64,000 nt of DNA from a virus. Position numbers and translations under genes: made by a program. Of this stretch, positions 33,995-44,252 are shown in pieces. The stretch covers positions 1 through 64,000 of the IMG/VR virus record IMGVR_UViG_3300037485_001485, one strand, 5' to 3'. The notes under the pieces are model-generated. The model ran no database searches. It was not told where the DNA came from and saw only the letters and a list, made by a program, of their open reading frames with translations. Each line of letters starts with the position of its first letter. Position 1 is the first letter of the stretch.

Positions 33995-34363
33995 CTACGC
34001 GACGAACCCGGCGAGCAACGCGGCGGCTCCGTAGATCCACTCCAGTTGAGCCAGCGGCTCGCCCTTGTCGCAGAACTCGTAAGCCTTGCGCCAGAGCGCC
34101 ACTTCAGTCAGTTCGACGGTGTCGGCGTAGTTGGACGAGGTGCGACGGGTGCGGCCGACCTGTTGCTCCTCCATGCGGACGAGCACTTCGGTCGCTTTCT
34201 CCAACGCGAGGAGGAGCTTCGGATCTCGCACGCGAGCCGCGCGCATCCCGGCGTTCGCGATGGACTGCTGGCGCAGACGTTGGGCCTCGGAAGCGCGACG
34301 ATAGGCCCACTCCACGCTGGTCGCGTTGACCCACTCGCTTACTTCAATGCCCGCTGCGCCCAT
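33995..34363 (-). CDS. Small helical hypothetical protein with its own promoter
   Basis: The 122-aa protein begins MGAAGIEVSEWVNATSVEWAYRRA and is predicted helical throughout, with AQRLRQQSIANAGMRAARVRDPKLLLALEKATEVLVRMEEQQ. The end has a hydrophobic stretch LEWIYGAAALLAGFVA that could touch a membrane. Unlike its structural-type neighbours it has an early-family promoter directly upstream and an AGAGGG ribosome site. A regulator or assembly factor is possible. Confidence 0.82.
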   Translation of the reverse strand: MGAAGIEVSEWVNATSVEWAYRRASEAQRLRQQSIANAGMRAARVRDPKLLLALEKATEVLVRMEEQQVGRTRRTSSNYADTVELTEVALWRKAYEFCDKGEPLAQLEWIYGAAALLAGFVA

Positions 34364-34381
34364 GCTGCCCTCTGCGCCGTA

Positions 34382-34410
34382 CCTCTAAGGCTGGCGCTGC
34401 CAGCCGTCAA
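34382..34410 (-). promoter_or_regulatory. Early-family promoter with internal hairpin
   Basis: On the leftward strand TTGACG (34410-34405) is followed by GCTGGCA and, after 17 bp, TAGAGG (34387-34382). The spacer contains the perfect inverted repeat GGCTGGC-GCT-GCCAGCC, which could also act as a regulator site. Confidence 0.55.
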
Positions 34411-34419
34411 AGGGAAACG

Positions 34420-34442
34420 CCCCGGCGCCTTGCGGCACCGGA
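34420..34442 (-). terminator. Hairpin terminator after the 34486 gene
   Basis: On the leftward strand CTCCGGTGCC pairs with GGCGCCGGGG around GCAA, followed by CGTTTCCC. It lies about 45 bp past the stop at 34486 and separates this unit from the 34363 promoter. Confidence 0.6.
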
Positions 34443-34485
34443 GCGTAGCGCACAGGCTACGCGCCCGTGCGAAGTAGCGGCGGTG

Positions 34486-34851
34486 CTACTGGATGATCGA
34501 GTGTTCCAGAATGAGGGTCACGTTGAAGACCCCGGCCGCCGCCGCGTTGACGAGCTGGACGCTCGGCTTGGCGTTGGTGGCGACCCAGATCCACGCGAGG
34601 CCCGCGACGCCCGTGCCTGAAACGCCCTGGAGCGAGATCACGCCCGCGTTGGTCGTGGAGAACGCGGTCGTGACGACCGGCTCGTTCGCATAGGTCGCGT
34701 TCAGGAAGTCGAACAGCGCGCCCGAGGTGGGCGCGACGGCGAGGAGCTGCGCGTTGGAGATGGTGTCGTTCGCGGCGCCGCTGAGGGTCGCGACGGCGGT
34801 CAGCGAGCGCGTGCCCTTGAAGAGCGACGTGAACAGAGCGACGTTTGCCAT
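34486..34851 (-). CDS. Small beta-rich virion protein
   Basis: The 121-aa protein begins MANVALFTSLFKGTRSLTAVATLSG and ends VFNVTLILEHSIIQ. Alternating strands (GVISLQGVSGTG, LAWIWVATNAKPSVQLVN) suggest a small beta-sandwich. Its end resembles the end of the protein before it (YITHAHTIVQ), and the two may be diverged paralogues. Likely a capsid decoration or minor capsid protein. Starts 10 bp after the preceding stop. Confidence 0.84.
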   Translation of the reverse strand: MANVALFTSLFKGTRSLTAVATLSGAANDTISNAQLLAVAPTSGALFDFLNATYANEPVVTTAFSTTNAGVISLQGVSGTGVAGLAWIWVATNAKPSVQLVNAAAAGVFNVTLILEHSIIQ

Positions 34852-34861
34852 GACGAACCTC

Positions 34862-35269
34862 TTACTGCACGATGGTGTGAGCGTGCGTGATGTAGAGGAA
34901 GCCGGAGGAGTTGGCTTCGGCGGTGAGGGTCAGCTTGGGGTTGTTCGTCCCGCCGTCGTCAATCGCGTTGATGAAGCCGGGGTACTTCGCGGAGGTCGAG
35001 AGCGTGTAGACCAGCGTGGACTGGATGCTCGTCGCGATGGTGCCGCTCAGCGTGCCCGTGAAGCTCGCGCCGGTCTGGAGCGCGGCGGCGGCCTTCGCGT
35101 CGGTGCCGCACTGGCCGGCGAGGCTGGCGATGATCCGGCCGATGGTGGAGGTGGTCCCCACGTCGGCGGCGAGGGTCGCGTAGGCGAGGTCGCCGGGCGC
35201 GTCGCCGGTCCACGAGTAGACGATCTGGTTGTCGGTAGAGACGACCTTGGTGAAAGCAACAGCGGCCAT
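34862..35269 (-). CDS. Small beta-rich virion protein
   Basis: The 135-aa protein begins MAAVAFTKVVSTDNQIVYSWTGD. Short strands, a Thr/Ser/Gly-rich middle and the final GFLYITHAHTIVQ match the texture of the 121-aa neighbour. GGGAG lies about 6 bp upstream of the ATG at 35269. The open frame extends 26 codons further but that part lacks protein-like character. Likely a minor capsid or decoration protein. Confidence 0.84.
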   Translation of the reverse strand: MAAVAFTKVVSTDNQIVYSWTGDAPGDLAYATLAADVGTTSTIGRIIASLAGQCGTDAKAAAALQTGASFTGTLSGTIATSIQSTLVYTLSTSAKYPGFINAIDDGGTNNPKLTLTAEANSSGFLYITHAHTIVQ

Positions 35270-35349
35270 GAGGGCTCCCAGGAAAGAAAAAGGGTGTCGG
35301 GGGAAGGCTATGCGGAGCACCCGCCTTCGGCACGGAAGGAAGGCCACGC

Positions 35350-35362
35350 GGAGGGCTATCGG
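35350..35362 (-). promoter_or_regulatory. CCGATAGCCCTCC element ahead of the 35269 gene
   Basis: One-base variant of the word found ahead of 28220, 33912 and 63840, here 81 bp upstream. It overlaps the last codons of the transglutaminase-like gene, so part of the match is constrained by coding. Confidence 0.3.
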
Positions 35363-36159
35363 CGGCGACGCGCCAGGACGAGGTTGACCAGCGGCCGAGA
35401 GAGGAGGCCGGTGATGAACCCGACGATCATGCCGACGGCGATGCGCCGGGGCGTGAGGCTCTTCCGCACGTCCGACGCGATGCCGCGCACGGTGAAGGCT
35501 TCACGCTCGGCGATGGCTTCGGGGGCCTGCTCCACGCCCGCAAAGCCGTCGGGGCCTGCAAGCTCCGGCAGCGGAACGCTTCCGCCCTTGCTCGCGCTCA
35601 CCACGTCCCAGCCGAGATCGACGGTGCGAAGCGTCGGCTCGGCGAAGTGCCACTTCGTCGGCCCGAACGGCTTGTTCCCGATGGTCAGGTAGATATGTGC
35701 CCAGCGTGCCGGGGTGTAGGCGTCGCCCTCGACCCAGCGGACGACGCGATCCCCACGGCGCCCGCTGATGACGAACTTCCACGGCAGACGGATGCTCTCG
35801 CACAGGGCGGCGAGAAGCAGGGCCATGTCGTCGCAATCGCCGTAGCCCACGCGCAGGGTGTACGCCGGGTCTTGTAGGCGTTCGCCGGGCTCATTCGCGT
35901 AGTAGATGCGGTGCTGGACGAACTTCAGCAGGGCGCGGGCTTGATTGTGATAGTCGCGGGGCTTCACGCCGTTGTCGCGGAGGATGCCGATGGCGACCGT
36001 CGCGACGCGCGGATCACGACCGCCCTCCAACGCGATGCGCCGGAGGATGGCGATGCGCTTCGGGTCGCTCGTCTCCCCCCACGCGGGGAGGTGGTAGGTC
36101 TTCGCACTGTCGAGGTCTACGCGACGCGCTTTGACCCCGCCGACGTTCAGCGTTTCCAT
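35356..36159 (-). CDS. Membrane-anchored transglutaminase-like protein
   Basis: The 267-aa protein has a transglutaminase/cysteine-peptidase core: Cys109 in VGYGDCDDMALLLAALCESI, His155 in WAHIYLTIG, and an acidic residue in HFAEPTLR (about 174). The N-terminal helix before the Cys (QARALLKFVQHRIYYANEP) is typical of this family. A C-terminal span (IAVGMIVGFITGLLSRPLVNLVL) anchors it. In a virus this could process or crosslink virion proteins, or attack the cell envelope on entry. Start ATG 36159 lies 2 bp after the preceding stop. Confidence 0.88.
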   Translation of the reverse strand: METLNVGGVKARRVDLDSAKTYHLPAWGETSDPKRIAILRRIALEGGRDPRVATVAIGILRDNGVKPRDYHNQARALLKFVQHRIYYANEPGERLQDPAYTLRVGYGDCDDMALLLAALCESIRLPWKFVISGRRGDRVVRWVEGDAYTPARWAHIYLTIGNKPFGPTKWHFAEPTLRTVDLGWDVVSASKGGSVPLPELAGPDGFAGVEQAPEAIAEREAFTVRGIASDVRKSLTPRRIAVGMIVGFITGLLSRPLVNLVLARRRR

Positions 36160-36161
36160 GT

Positions 36162-36835
36162 TCAGGCTCCGATCTGCTTGCGGCGAGCCAGGAACGCGCC
36201 GCCTACGAGGAGGAGAAGGGCACCGCCCCCAACGGCCCACGCCCACGCCGGGATGCGCGGCTTCGGCTTCGGCTTCGGCTTCTTCTTCGGCTTCTTCTTC
36301 GGCTTCTTCGTAGCGGCATCCACAAGGGCCTTCGCGGCGGCGTCTTTCTCGGCGTAGATATTGATTAGTTCGCTGCCGCTTTGCACGTCATACTTCGGGG
36401 CAACGACGCCCGGCGCGGCGGCGAGAAGAGCGGCGTCCCCGGCGGCCAGGATCTCCCGCGCGCGAAGCTCGGCCGCCGCGTAGGTGCCGCGACTGTCCAC
36501 GACGGCGGCATCGAGTTCCTGCTTCCGGGCTTCGTCCGACACGTCCCGCATCGACGGCGACGACGTCCAGTTGACGTACCCGCCGGGATCGCCCGCGATG
36601 ATCTTCGTCCGCGATGGCCCGTCGAAGGCGATGAGGTAAGCGTAGAGACTGACCGCCCCGCCCTTGAAGAACACCGTGCCGTCGCTGGTGATCTTGAAGT
36701 AGCGCCCCGTGTCCGCTGCCCCGTAGAACCCGCCGTAATCGCCGGTCGCGCGGCTCGGCTGGAACGCGACACGGTGACCCAGCATCCGGCCCCCCGACAA
36801 GGTCGCCCACGAATCGACGTAGTCGGAGCGCCCGT

Positions 36836-36839
<4 letters not shown>
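36162..36839 (-). CDS. Tail-anchored virion-type protein with KPKP linker
   Basis: The 225-aa protein starts at a GTG overlapping the preceding stop (GTGA). Its N-terminal part carries the segment GHRVAFQPSRATGDYGGFYG, a variant of the shared motif. A small beta domain (YFKITSDGTVFFKGGAVSLYAYLIAFDG) and a helical stretch follow. A KKPKKKPKKKPKPKPKPR linker then leads to one C-terminal span (IPAWAWAVGGGALLLLVGGAFL). The linker could reach across a peptidoglycan or capsid gap. Probably a virion membrane protein. Confidence 0.87.
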
Positions 36840-37348
<509 letters not shown>

Positions 37349-37406
37349 GGGCGTCTACCTACCACGCCCGCCCCCACCATCTACTGCCCCGATGGCCCTC
37401 GGCTAA

Positions 37407-37886
37407 CTACGCGACCTTCTCCGCGTCGGTCCCTTCGGGCGCGGCTGCGCTGTCGGCTTCGGCTTCCTCGGCTTCGGCTTCCTCGGCTTCGGCGCCGTCG
37501 CCCAGCCCCAGCAACGCCTTCAACTGGTCGAGGCCCGCCGTACCCTCCTCCCCGGAGGCGATGTGCGCGATCTCGGTTTCGATGAGGTAGGGCGCGGTCG
37601 CTGCCTTCAGCGCGGCCAACTGCGCGGCGACTTGCACGCGCACGCCTACGACGGCGGCCTTGCGCTGGGCCTTCGGAAGCCCCTGGACGACCTGGGCGAT
37701 CATTGCCTCTTCGACGGCGACGATCTCCTGCCACGCGGGGTTCGCCGCACGGGTCTGAAGGGTGACGCGGGTCCAGCCCACCGGAAGGTCGGCCAGATCG
37801 TCGTCCTCCAGCGGGTGATCAGCGGGAAGGTCGGCGTCGTCGGGAAGCGCGCCCGTGAGGGCACAGAACACGTCGGTGGAAGTCAT
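37407..37886 (-). CDS. Acidic alpha-helical hypothetical protein
   Basis: The 159-aa protein begins MTSTDVFCALTGALPDDADLPAD. Its centre is helical (VEEAMIAQVVQGLPKAQRKAAVVGVRVQVAAQLAALKAAT) and its tail is a Glu/Ala/Asp repeat (AEAEEAEAEEAEAD). It has no membrane span. It follows the 223-aa gene by 3 bp. It could be a scaffold or a partner of the large coiled-coil protein of the same unit. Family not recognised. Confidence 0.82.
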   Translation of the reverse strand: MTSTDVFCALTGALPDDADLPADHPLEDDDLADLPVGWTRVTLQTRAANPAWQEIVAVEEAMIAQVVQGLPKAQRKAAVVGVRVQVAAQLAALKAATAPYLIETEIAHIASGEEGTAGLDQLKALLGLGDGAEAEEAEAEEAEADSAAAPEGTDAEKVA

Positions 37887-37889
37887 CGG

Positions 37890-38561
37890 TCAGTCCTCGG
37901 TGGGATGGATAGCGGGAAGGGTGCGGTACTTGTGGGCGTACTCCAACTGCTCCGCGATCTCGGGGGCATGGAAGGACGCGACCTGGGCGATGTTCTCGGC
38001 GACGAGCCGGGATTCCCGCACCTGTTGAGCATTGAGCGTCCACGTCGCGGCTTCGGGGTCACCCCCGTCGAGGAGGTAGATCGCCTCGCGGGTCGCGTGC
38101 GTCAGTCCGTCGCGCTGCGAGAGGTAGACGGACACGAACGGGTTGAGCGCGACGCTCAGGTTCGCGACGCGATCCGGCTGCGGAGCGTCCGCGATCCCGA
38201 AGTTCTTGCGCCACACTTCGACCAGGGCGATCCACTGGTCCTTGCCGTGAAGCGCCTTGACGCGCTTCTCTTCGGCGATGCGCGTGTCGGGCGTCTCTAC
38301 CGGCGTGACGACGCGGAACGGTGTCACGCTGGCGGTCGGCGCGGCTTCCGCGCCGCCCTCTTCCGCGTCGTCGCCGTCTTCCTCGTCATCGGCTTCCACG
38401 CCGTCAAGGTGCTCGCGCACGGCGTCGGTCACCATCTCCCGCACACGGTGGCGCGAGACTGTGCCCTTCTTGGGCTTTACGAGCTTCGCAAGGGACTTCG
38501 TGAGGGACTTCACGGTGTCGAGGAGGGCGATGAACTCGCCTTCGGTCAGTTCGTATTTCAT
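37890..38561 (-). CDS. Hypothetical helical protein with acidic linker
   Basis: The 223-aa protein begins MKYELTEGEFIALLDTVKSLTKSLAKLV, a helical start with a basic patch (KPKKGTVSRHRVREMV). An acidic linker (EADDEEDGDDAEEGG) joins it to a helical C-terminal domain with WIALVEVWRKNFGIADAPQP and ATWTLNAQQVRESRLVAENI. The N-terminal segment could bind DNA or protein. Encoded 7 bp after the 675-aa coiled-coil gene, so probably part of the same complex. Confidence 0.83.
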   Translation of the reverse strand: MKYELTEGEFIALLDTVKSLTKSLAKLVKPKKGTVSRHRVREMVTDAVREHLDGVEADDEEDGDDAEEGGAEAAPTASVTPFRVVTPVETPDTRIAEEKRVKALHGKDQWIALVEVWRKNFGIADAPQPDRVANLSVALNPFVSVYLSQRDGLTHATREAIYLLDGGDPEAATWTLNAQQVRESRLVAENIAQVASFHAPEIAEQLEYAHKYRTLPAIHPTED

Positions 38562-38568
38562 GGGAAGC

Positions 38569-40596
<2,028 letters not shown>

Positions 40597-40691
40597 GTGT
40601 GTCCGTGGGCCTCTTGCGCCGACCTAATAAGCGCGCGTTAGACATCCAGCAATAGGGGTACGATGCGTTTGCCCCTGCTCCGGAGATCCCG
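40597..40691. promoter_or_regulatory. Divergent promoter region
   Basis: This 95-bp gap separates two divergent units. Rightward, GTTAGA (40637-40642) and TACGAT (40659-40664) with a 16-bp spacer containing CAGCAATAGGGG resemble the early promoter family. Leftward, TTATTAG near 40630 could be a -10 box for the 675-aa gene. The region also carries a CCTAATAA word like those in the origin region. Confidence 0.45.
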
Positions 40692-41141
40692 ATGTCCTTG
40701 CTGAAGCGAACCATCCCCATCCCCACGTTCCGTCGCCCGGACGCGAAGCCCCCCACTGTACCCGTACCCGCTTTCCGCGCGCCGTTCGCGCGGCCCGAAC
40801 TTGTGGCGCCGGAGGCGCCTGTGCTGCCGCCCCCGGCACCCCCGACGCCCGCCGACCCGCTCCCCTCGCACATCGCGAAGAAGGCGGTCCCGAAGGTCCG
40901 GACGGGCGTGAAGCCGCTCCCCGACCCTCGCAAGGGGGGACGCCCCCGGCACAACGTGGGGACGACGCGCGACGTGAAGGCGACGATCAGCTTGTCGCAG
41001 GACGAGGCCGATGTCATGTCGGCGGCGGCGGCGAGGGAGGGGCTGGCCTTCAGCGCGTGGGTGCGCCGCATCATCTTCGACGTGGCGCGCGTCGTCCAGC
41101 GGCCTCACGCGGAGCGGGGCGGTCTGGAGGGCAGCGTCTAA
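40692..41141 (+). CDS. MobC-like ribbon-helix-helix protein
   Basis: The 149-aa protein has a Pro-rich basic N-terminal half and a C-terminal RHH-like domain: strand TRDVKATISLSQDEADVMSAAAAREGLAFS followed by AWVRRIIFDVARVV. The pattern matches MobC-type relaxosome accessory proteins and related antitoxins. No relaxase gene is visible, so a role in mobilisation is not supported; autoregulation or plasmid-type partition control is equally likely. A hairpin follows its stop. Confidence 0.83.
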   Translation: MSLLKRTIPIPTFRRPDAKPPTVPVPAFRAPFARPELVAPEAPVLPPPAPPTPADPLPSHIAKKAVPKVRTGVKPLPDPRKGGRPRHNVGTTRDVKATISLSQDEADVMSAAAAREGLAFSAWVRRIIFDVARVVQRPHAERGGLEGSV

Positions 41142-41148
41142 AACGAGA

Positions 41149-41180
41149 GCGGGGCCGGATCCGTCAGGATCCGACCCCGC
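41149..41180 (+). terminator. Hairpin after the RHH gene
   Basis: GCGGGG(CC)GGATCC pairs with GGATCC(GA)CCCCGC around GTCA, 8 bp past the stop at 41141. It has no T-run. Because the gene downstream is convergent it may act on either strand. Confidence 0.55.
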
Positions 41181-41238
41181 AGGGCGCAAGGAGGCAACAG
41201 CGCACAGGCAGCATAGCCGCTATGCCGCTATGCCGCCA

Positions 41239-41352
41239 CTACAGGGCCATGAGCATCGCCACGACGGCATAGAGCATCAGCCACCCGAAGCAGAGGCCCA
41301 CAACGTGCGCGGGGCCATATTTCGGCAGATCGATGGGATTCGGGCGGGACAT
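41239..41352 (-). CDS. 37-aa small membrane protein
   Basis: The short gene encodes MSRPNPIDLPKYGPAHVVGL followed by a hydrophobic stretch (CFGWLMLYAVVAMLMAL), giving one membrane span. GAGG lies 5 bp before the ATG, and an early-family promoter (-10 TAGAGG) lies about 50 bp upstream. It is too short for strong statistical support. The signals around it and the single membrane span make it credible. Such small early membrane proteins may alter host envelope function. Confidence 0.6.
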   Translation of the reverse strand: MSRPNPIDLPKYGPAHVVGLCFGWLMLYAVVAMLMAL

Positions 41353-41401
41353 GGGAACCTCGGGGAAGTCGAGCCGGGGCGAGATTGCCGCCGACGCCCC
41401 T

Positions 41402-41430
41402 CCTCTATGTCCACCTCTGCCAGCCGTCAA
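41402..41430 (-). promoter_or_regulatory. Early-family promoter for the 37-aa membrane gene
   Basis: On the leftward strand TTGACG (41430-41425) with GCTGGCA directly after it is followed, at 17 bp, by TAGAGG (41407-41402). It is divergent from the promoter at 41465-41492. Confidence 0.55.
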
Positions 41431-41464
41431 GCCGACGGCTATGAAGATAGTTTCGTCTCGTTCC

Positions 41465-41492
41465 TTGCCATCCGACAACGGCGTGCTATTAG
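41465..41492 (+). promoter_or_regulatory. Early-family promoter for the 41515 operon
   Basis: TTGCCA (41465-41470) and TATTAG (41487-41492) with a 16-bp spacer. The -10 box and the GC(T) before it match the promoter at 55303-55330. It lies 23 bp before ATG 41515. Confidence 0.55.
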
Positions 41493-41514
41493 GATTGGGC
41501 AACGGAGAACAAAG

Positions 41515-42009
41515 ATGGCGACCAAGCAGATCGGCAGCAAGCAATGGCAAAAGACGAACAGCACGACCTCGGCGGCGTTCAGCCCCTACAAGCCCTTCAA
41601 GGAGCAGATCACGTCTGCCGTCAAGTCCGACGGTCGCGCCATGGTCACTACCTCCTGGCTCGCGCTCCGGAGCATCGTGCGCGCCACGGTGGGGGAAGAC
41701 GCCCCGAAGTGGTCGGGAATGGACGATTCGGCGCTGGAAAAGAGGATCGGCATGAAGAACCTCGCGTGGGCGCATGTCGCCGATGCGTGGGGCGCGAACC
41801 TCGGCGGCGTGGCCTTTATGATCGACGCGAGCGATCCTCACTACGTCGCCGTTCGCGCTGCCGCCCTTGCTTTCAGGGCGGCGGTCACCGGCAAAATGCC
41901 CGGCGCGCTTCACTCCACGGTCCAGGCTCCGACCCTTTGTGCGAAGGCGCACCTCACGGAGTCGATCATCAAGTCTGCGCTGGTGCTCGCGCTCAGCGGG
42001 GGGAACTAA
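41515..42009 (+). CDS. Hypothetical early-type protein
   Basis: The 164-aa protein begins MATKQIGSKQWQKTNSTTSAAFS and is mainly helical with an ordinary composition (SWLALRSIVRATVGEDAPKWSGMDDSALEKRI, NLAWAHVADAWGANLGGVAFMIDASDPHYVAVRAAALAFRAA). It has no membrane span and no motif I recognise. Its own early-family promoter and position as first gene suggest early expression. The open frame extends far upstream but the promoter lies inside it, so ATG 41515 is used. An AACGGAG site is near. Confidence 0.83.
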   Translation: MATKQIGSKQWQKTNSTTSAAFSPYKPFKEQITSAVKSDGRAMVTTSWLALRSIVRATVGEDAPKWSGMDDSALEKRIGMKNLAWAHVADAWGANLGGVAFMIDASDPHYVAVRAAALAFRAAVTGKMPGALHSTVQAPTLCAKAHLTESIIKSALVLALSGGN

Positions 42010-42010
42010 A

Positions 42011-42301
42011 ATGGGAACGACCTATGCCAAGCTCAACACCGGGGATTGGGGCGTCCGCGTCGAAGGGCCGAAGCCCGCCGAAGGCGCCGCGCTCACCGTC
42101 ACGAAGAAGGACGGAACGCAGAAGAAGGAAGTGATCGAGCGGGTGCTGTGGTCGGGGCAGGGGGTCTACCTCTGCGCCATCGCGCCGAAGGGGGCGCCCC
42201 CGGCGCCCCTGGCTCCGAGCGGCGGGGCACGGCGGCGCCCCTGGAGCCCGTGCGGCTATCCCGGCTGCAACCCCCGGCACTGTGACGAGTGTGACGGGTG
42301 A
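42011..42301 (+). CDS. Small protein with C-terminal Cys/His cluster
   Basis: The 96-aa protein has an N-terminal beta domain (TTYAKLNTGDWGVRVEGPKPAEGAALTVTKKDGTQKKEVIERVLWSG, then GVYLCAIAP) and an Ala/Pro linker. It ends with CGYPGCNPRHCDECDG, a four-Cys, one-His metal-binding end. I associate this beta domain with many phage and plasmid proteins that carry diverse C-terminal tails, but its function is unknown. It starts 1 bp after the preceding stop and overlaps the next gene by GTGA. Confidence 0.84.
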   Translation: MGTTYAKLNTGDWGVRVEGPKPAEGAALTVTKKDGTQKKEVIERVLWSGQGVYLCAIAPKGAPPAPLAPSGGARRRPWSPCGYPGCNPRHCDECDG

Positions 42302-42636
42302 CCGGCGAGGCGTTCAGCGAGAAGATCAGCAAGGCGTGGGTCGCGGCGTTCGGGCGCCGGCCCGACGCGGTCTTCGTTTACGGCGAGGAGATCCGAGTCG
42401 AGGGGCTTGCGATCTACCCCCTCGACGGCGAGCGGTGGGGCGTCGGGATGGTCGTGTCGATCCCGCCCGAAGCCCCCGGCGAGCCCGCCGAAGACACCGT
42501 CATCCCCCAAGCGGAGCTAAACACGCGCGAGGAGGCGTTCTTCCACCTCCTGACGGTCGCGAGCGTCGCCGACGAAGCGCGGCGCCAACTGGAAGGGCGT
42601 CGCTCCCGCTGGGATGAGCTACTGCGCCCGTTTTAG
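42298..42636 (+). CDS. Hypothetical protein in early-type operon
   Basis: The 112-aa protein starts at GTG overlapping the previous stop. It begins MTGEAFSEKISKAWVAAFGRRPDAVFVYGEEIRVEGLAIYPLDGERW, an alpha/beta pattern with a strand-rich middle. It ends with a charged helix (RQLEGRRSRWDELLRPF). No domain is recognised. It is followed by a terminator-like hairpin, so it closes the 41515 unit. Confidence 0.8.
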   Translation: MTGEAFSEKISKAWVAAFGRRPDAVFVYGEEIRVEGLAIYPLDGERWGVGMVVSIPPEAPGEPAEDTVIPQAELNTREEAFFHLLTVASVADEARRQLEGRRSRWDELLRPF

Positions 42637-42659
42637 CCCGCTCCCCCGAAGTCCGATAG

Positions 42660-42693
42660 CCCCCGGTGCGGTCACCTGACCCGCCGGGGGTTT
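42660..42693 (+). terminator. Rho-independent-type terminator
   Basis: CCCCCGG(T)GCGG pairs with CCCGCCGGGGG around TCACCTGA and is followed by TTTCG. It lies 24 bp after the stop at 42636 and ends the 41515 operon. Confidence 0.65.
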
Positions 42694-42729
42694 CGCGTTG
42701 CGATAACGGGGACGCTGGAGATCCCGCGC

Positions 42730-42957
42730 ATGGCCGTCCGCATCCCCATCGTCGCCATCATCGCCGCCATCCCCCGAGCCGTGCGCGCCGCCAAGCTCGT
42801 CGCCGCCGACGACAAGGCCCCCGCGAGCCCCGGCGGAACCAAGGTCACGGCCGCCGAGGTAGCCGAAGCCGTGGCCGTGTTCGTTGCGGCTCTGACCGAA
42901 GAGGTACTGCCCGCCATCCTCGCGTCCAACGGCTGCACGGCGAAGGTCACGGTATGA
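42730..42957 (+). CDS. Small helical protein coupled to the Dps-like gene
   Basis: The 75-aa protein begins MAVRIPIVAIIAAIPRAVRAAKLVAADD. The first 24 residues form a hydrophobic and basic helix that could insert in a membrane. The second half (TAAEVAEAVAVFVAALTEEVLPAILAS) is a second helix. It overlaps the Dps-like start by ATGA. It may be a small membrane or virion protein. Family not recognised. Confidence 0.75.
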   Translation: MAVRIPIVAIIAAIPRAVRAAKLVAADDKAPASPGGTKVTAAEVAEAVAVFVAALTEEVLPAILASNGCTAKVTV

Positions 42958-43391
42958 ACCAGCGTCGCGCCACCCCCGACGCCCTCACCGCCATGCTCCT
43001 CCAGCTTTGGGCCGCGCTGCGCTCCGCGCACCGTGTCTATTGGACGCTGCACTGGCAGGCGCCGAACTACGGGGACCACCTCCTCTACCAGCGGCTCTAC
43101 GAGGCGCGGGTGAAAGAGATCGACCGCGTGGCCGAAGCCATCGCCGGGCTCTACGGCCGCGAAGCCCTTGGGGCCGTCGCGGGCATCGAGAAGGAAGCCC
43201 AGGTGCTCCGCGCTACGATGGCCTCTCCGGAGCCCTCTGTGCGCGCTGCGGAGTTCATCCACGAAGCGACGCGCGCCGCGAACGCCGCCATCGGCTCGCA
43301 TCCCTACGGCATCGCCGTCAACAACATCGTCGCCGGGATCGCGGATAACGCCCTGGAGACGGTCTACCTCCTCCAACAGCGCACCCGGTAG
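42954..43391 (+). CDS. Dps/ferritin-like four-helix protein
   Basis: The 145-aa protein has the Dps/ferritin-like opening helix: LLQLWAALRSAHRVYWTLHWQAPNYGDHLLYQRLYEARVKEIDRVAEAI. The H-W-x(5)-GDH...YE...KEID arrangement supplies His, Asp and Glu positions like the inter-subunit metal site of Dps. The C-terminal helices are shorter than in canonical Dps (about 165 aa). It may bind iron or DNA and protect the genome, or be a structural four-helix bundle in the virion. A similar fold is seen in several phage-encoded Dps-like proteins. Confidence 0.88.
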   Translation: MNQRRATPDALTAMLLQLWAALRSAHRVYWTLHWQAPNYGDHLLYQRLYEARVKEIDRVAEAIAGLYGREALGAVAGIEKEAQVLRATMASPEPSVRAAEFIHEATRAANAAIGSHPYGIAVNNIVAGIADNALETVYLLQQRTR

Positions 43392-43394
43392 GCC

Positions 43395-44252
43395 GTGAGT
43401 CGCAGCCCCGCCGCTCGCGTCAACGCCCTGCTTCCGAAGTCGGAGCAGCGTCGGCTACTCGCCGCGATGGAGAACACACCATCGGGCTCAGCCTACGGCC
43501 CGACGTGGGACGGGGAGCGCCGTACCACGTTCCGGGGCATCTCCTTCACGCCTCCGGCCATCGTGCGGCAGCGCGCCGCCGAGGGTCTGGAGCTTGTCGC
43601 CGCCGGGCACCGGGGCGGCACCGACATCGGCTACGGTCGCGCCGTCCAGTTGGCGACGAAGGCCACCGTCTACCCGCGCGACGTGCTGCGGATGCGGGAC
43701 TACTTCAGCCGCCACGCCGTTGACCTCCGTTCCGCGTCGGCCCGCCGGGGCGACATCACCCCCGGCGTCGTCGCGTGGCTCCTCTGGGGCGGAAACGAAG
43801 GCAGGACGTGGGCGAACCGTACCGCTGCCGCGATGGCCGACGCGCACCGCCGCACGAACCCGGCCTCGACACGCCGCACCCACCCGGCGCTCTGGGCCGC
43901 CGTCGTTCGCGAGGTCACCGCTGGCGCCAAGGGCGGCAAGCCCGGCCAGTGGTCGGCCCGCAAGGCACAGATCGCCGTCACGCTCTACACGGCGGCGGGC
44001 GGCGGCTACGTCGGCCCGAAGTCCCCGTCGAACTCGCTGGCCCGCTGGACCGCCGAGCGGTGGCGCACGAAGTCCGGAGCGCCGTCGTTGGCTACCGGCG
44101 AACGCTACCTCCCCGCTGCCGCTATCGCCGCGCTCTCTGACGCGGAGTACGAAGCAACGACTCGCGCGAAGCGCGCGGGCCTCGCCCGTGGCGAACAGTT
44201 CACCCCGCAACCCCCATCCATCGCGGCGAAGACCCGCCGCTTCCGGAGATGA
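43395..44252 (+). CDS. DUF5872-like protein
   Basis: The 285-aa protein starts at GTG. Its C-terminal 110 residues read TAGAKGGKPGQWSARKAQIAVTLY, GGYVGPKSPSNSLARWTAERWRTKSG and TGERYLPAAAIAALSDAEYEATTRAKRAG. This pattern matches what I recall of DUF5872, a domain of unknown function seen in phages and giant viruses. The N-terminal half has FRGISFTPPAIVRQRAAEG, GGTDIGYGRAVQLATKATVYPRDVLRMRDYFSRH and an ANP joint (RRTNPAST). The protein is basic and may bind nucleic acid. The family match needs a profile search. Confidence 0.87.
   Translation: MSRSPAARVNALLPKSEQRRLLAAMENTPSGSAYGPTWDGERRTTFRGISFTPPAIVRQRAAEGLELVAAGHRGGTDIGYGRAVQLATKATVYPRDVLRMRDYFSRHAVDLRSASARRGDITPGVVAWLLWGGNEGRTWANRTAAAMADAHRRTNPASTRRTHPALWAAVVREVTAGAKGGKPGQWSARKAQIAVTLYTAAGGGYVGPKSPSNSLARWTAERWRTKSGAPSLATGERYLPAAAIAALSDAEYEATTRAKRAGLARGEQFTPQPPSIAAKTRRFRR

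Noticed and set aside
40692-41141. Plasmid conjugation or mobilisation module
   Set aside because: Only a MobC-like RHH protein is present. No relaxase, coupling protein or type IV secretion gene is seen.
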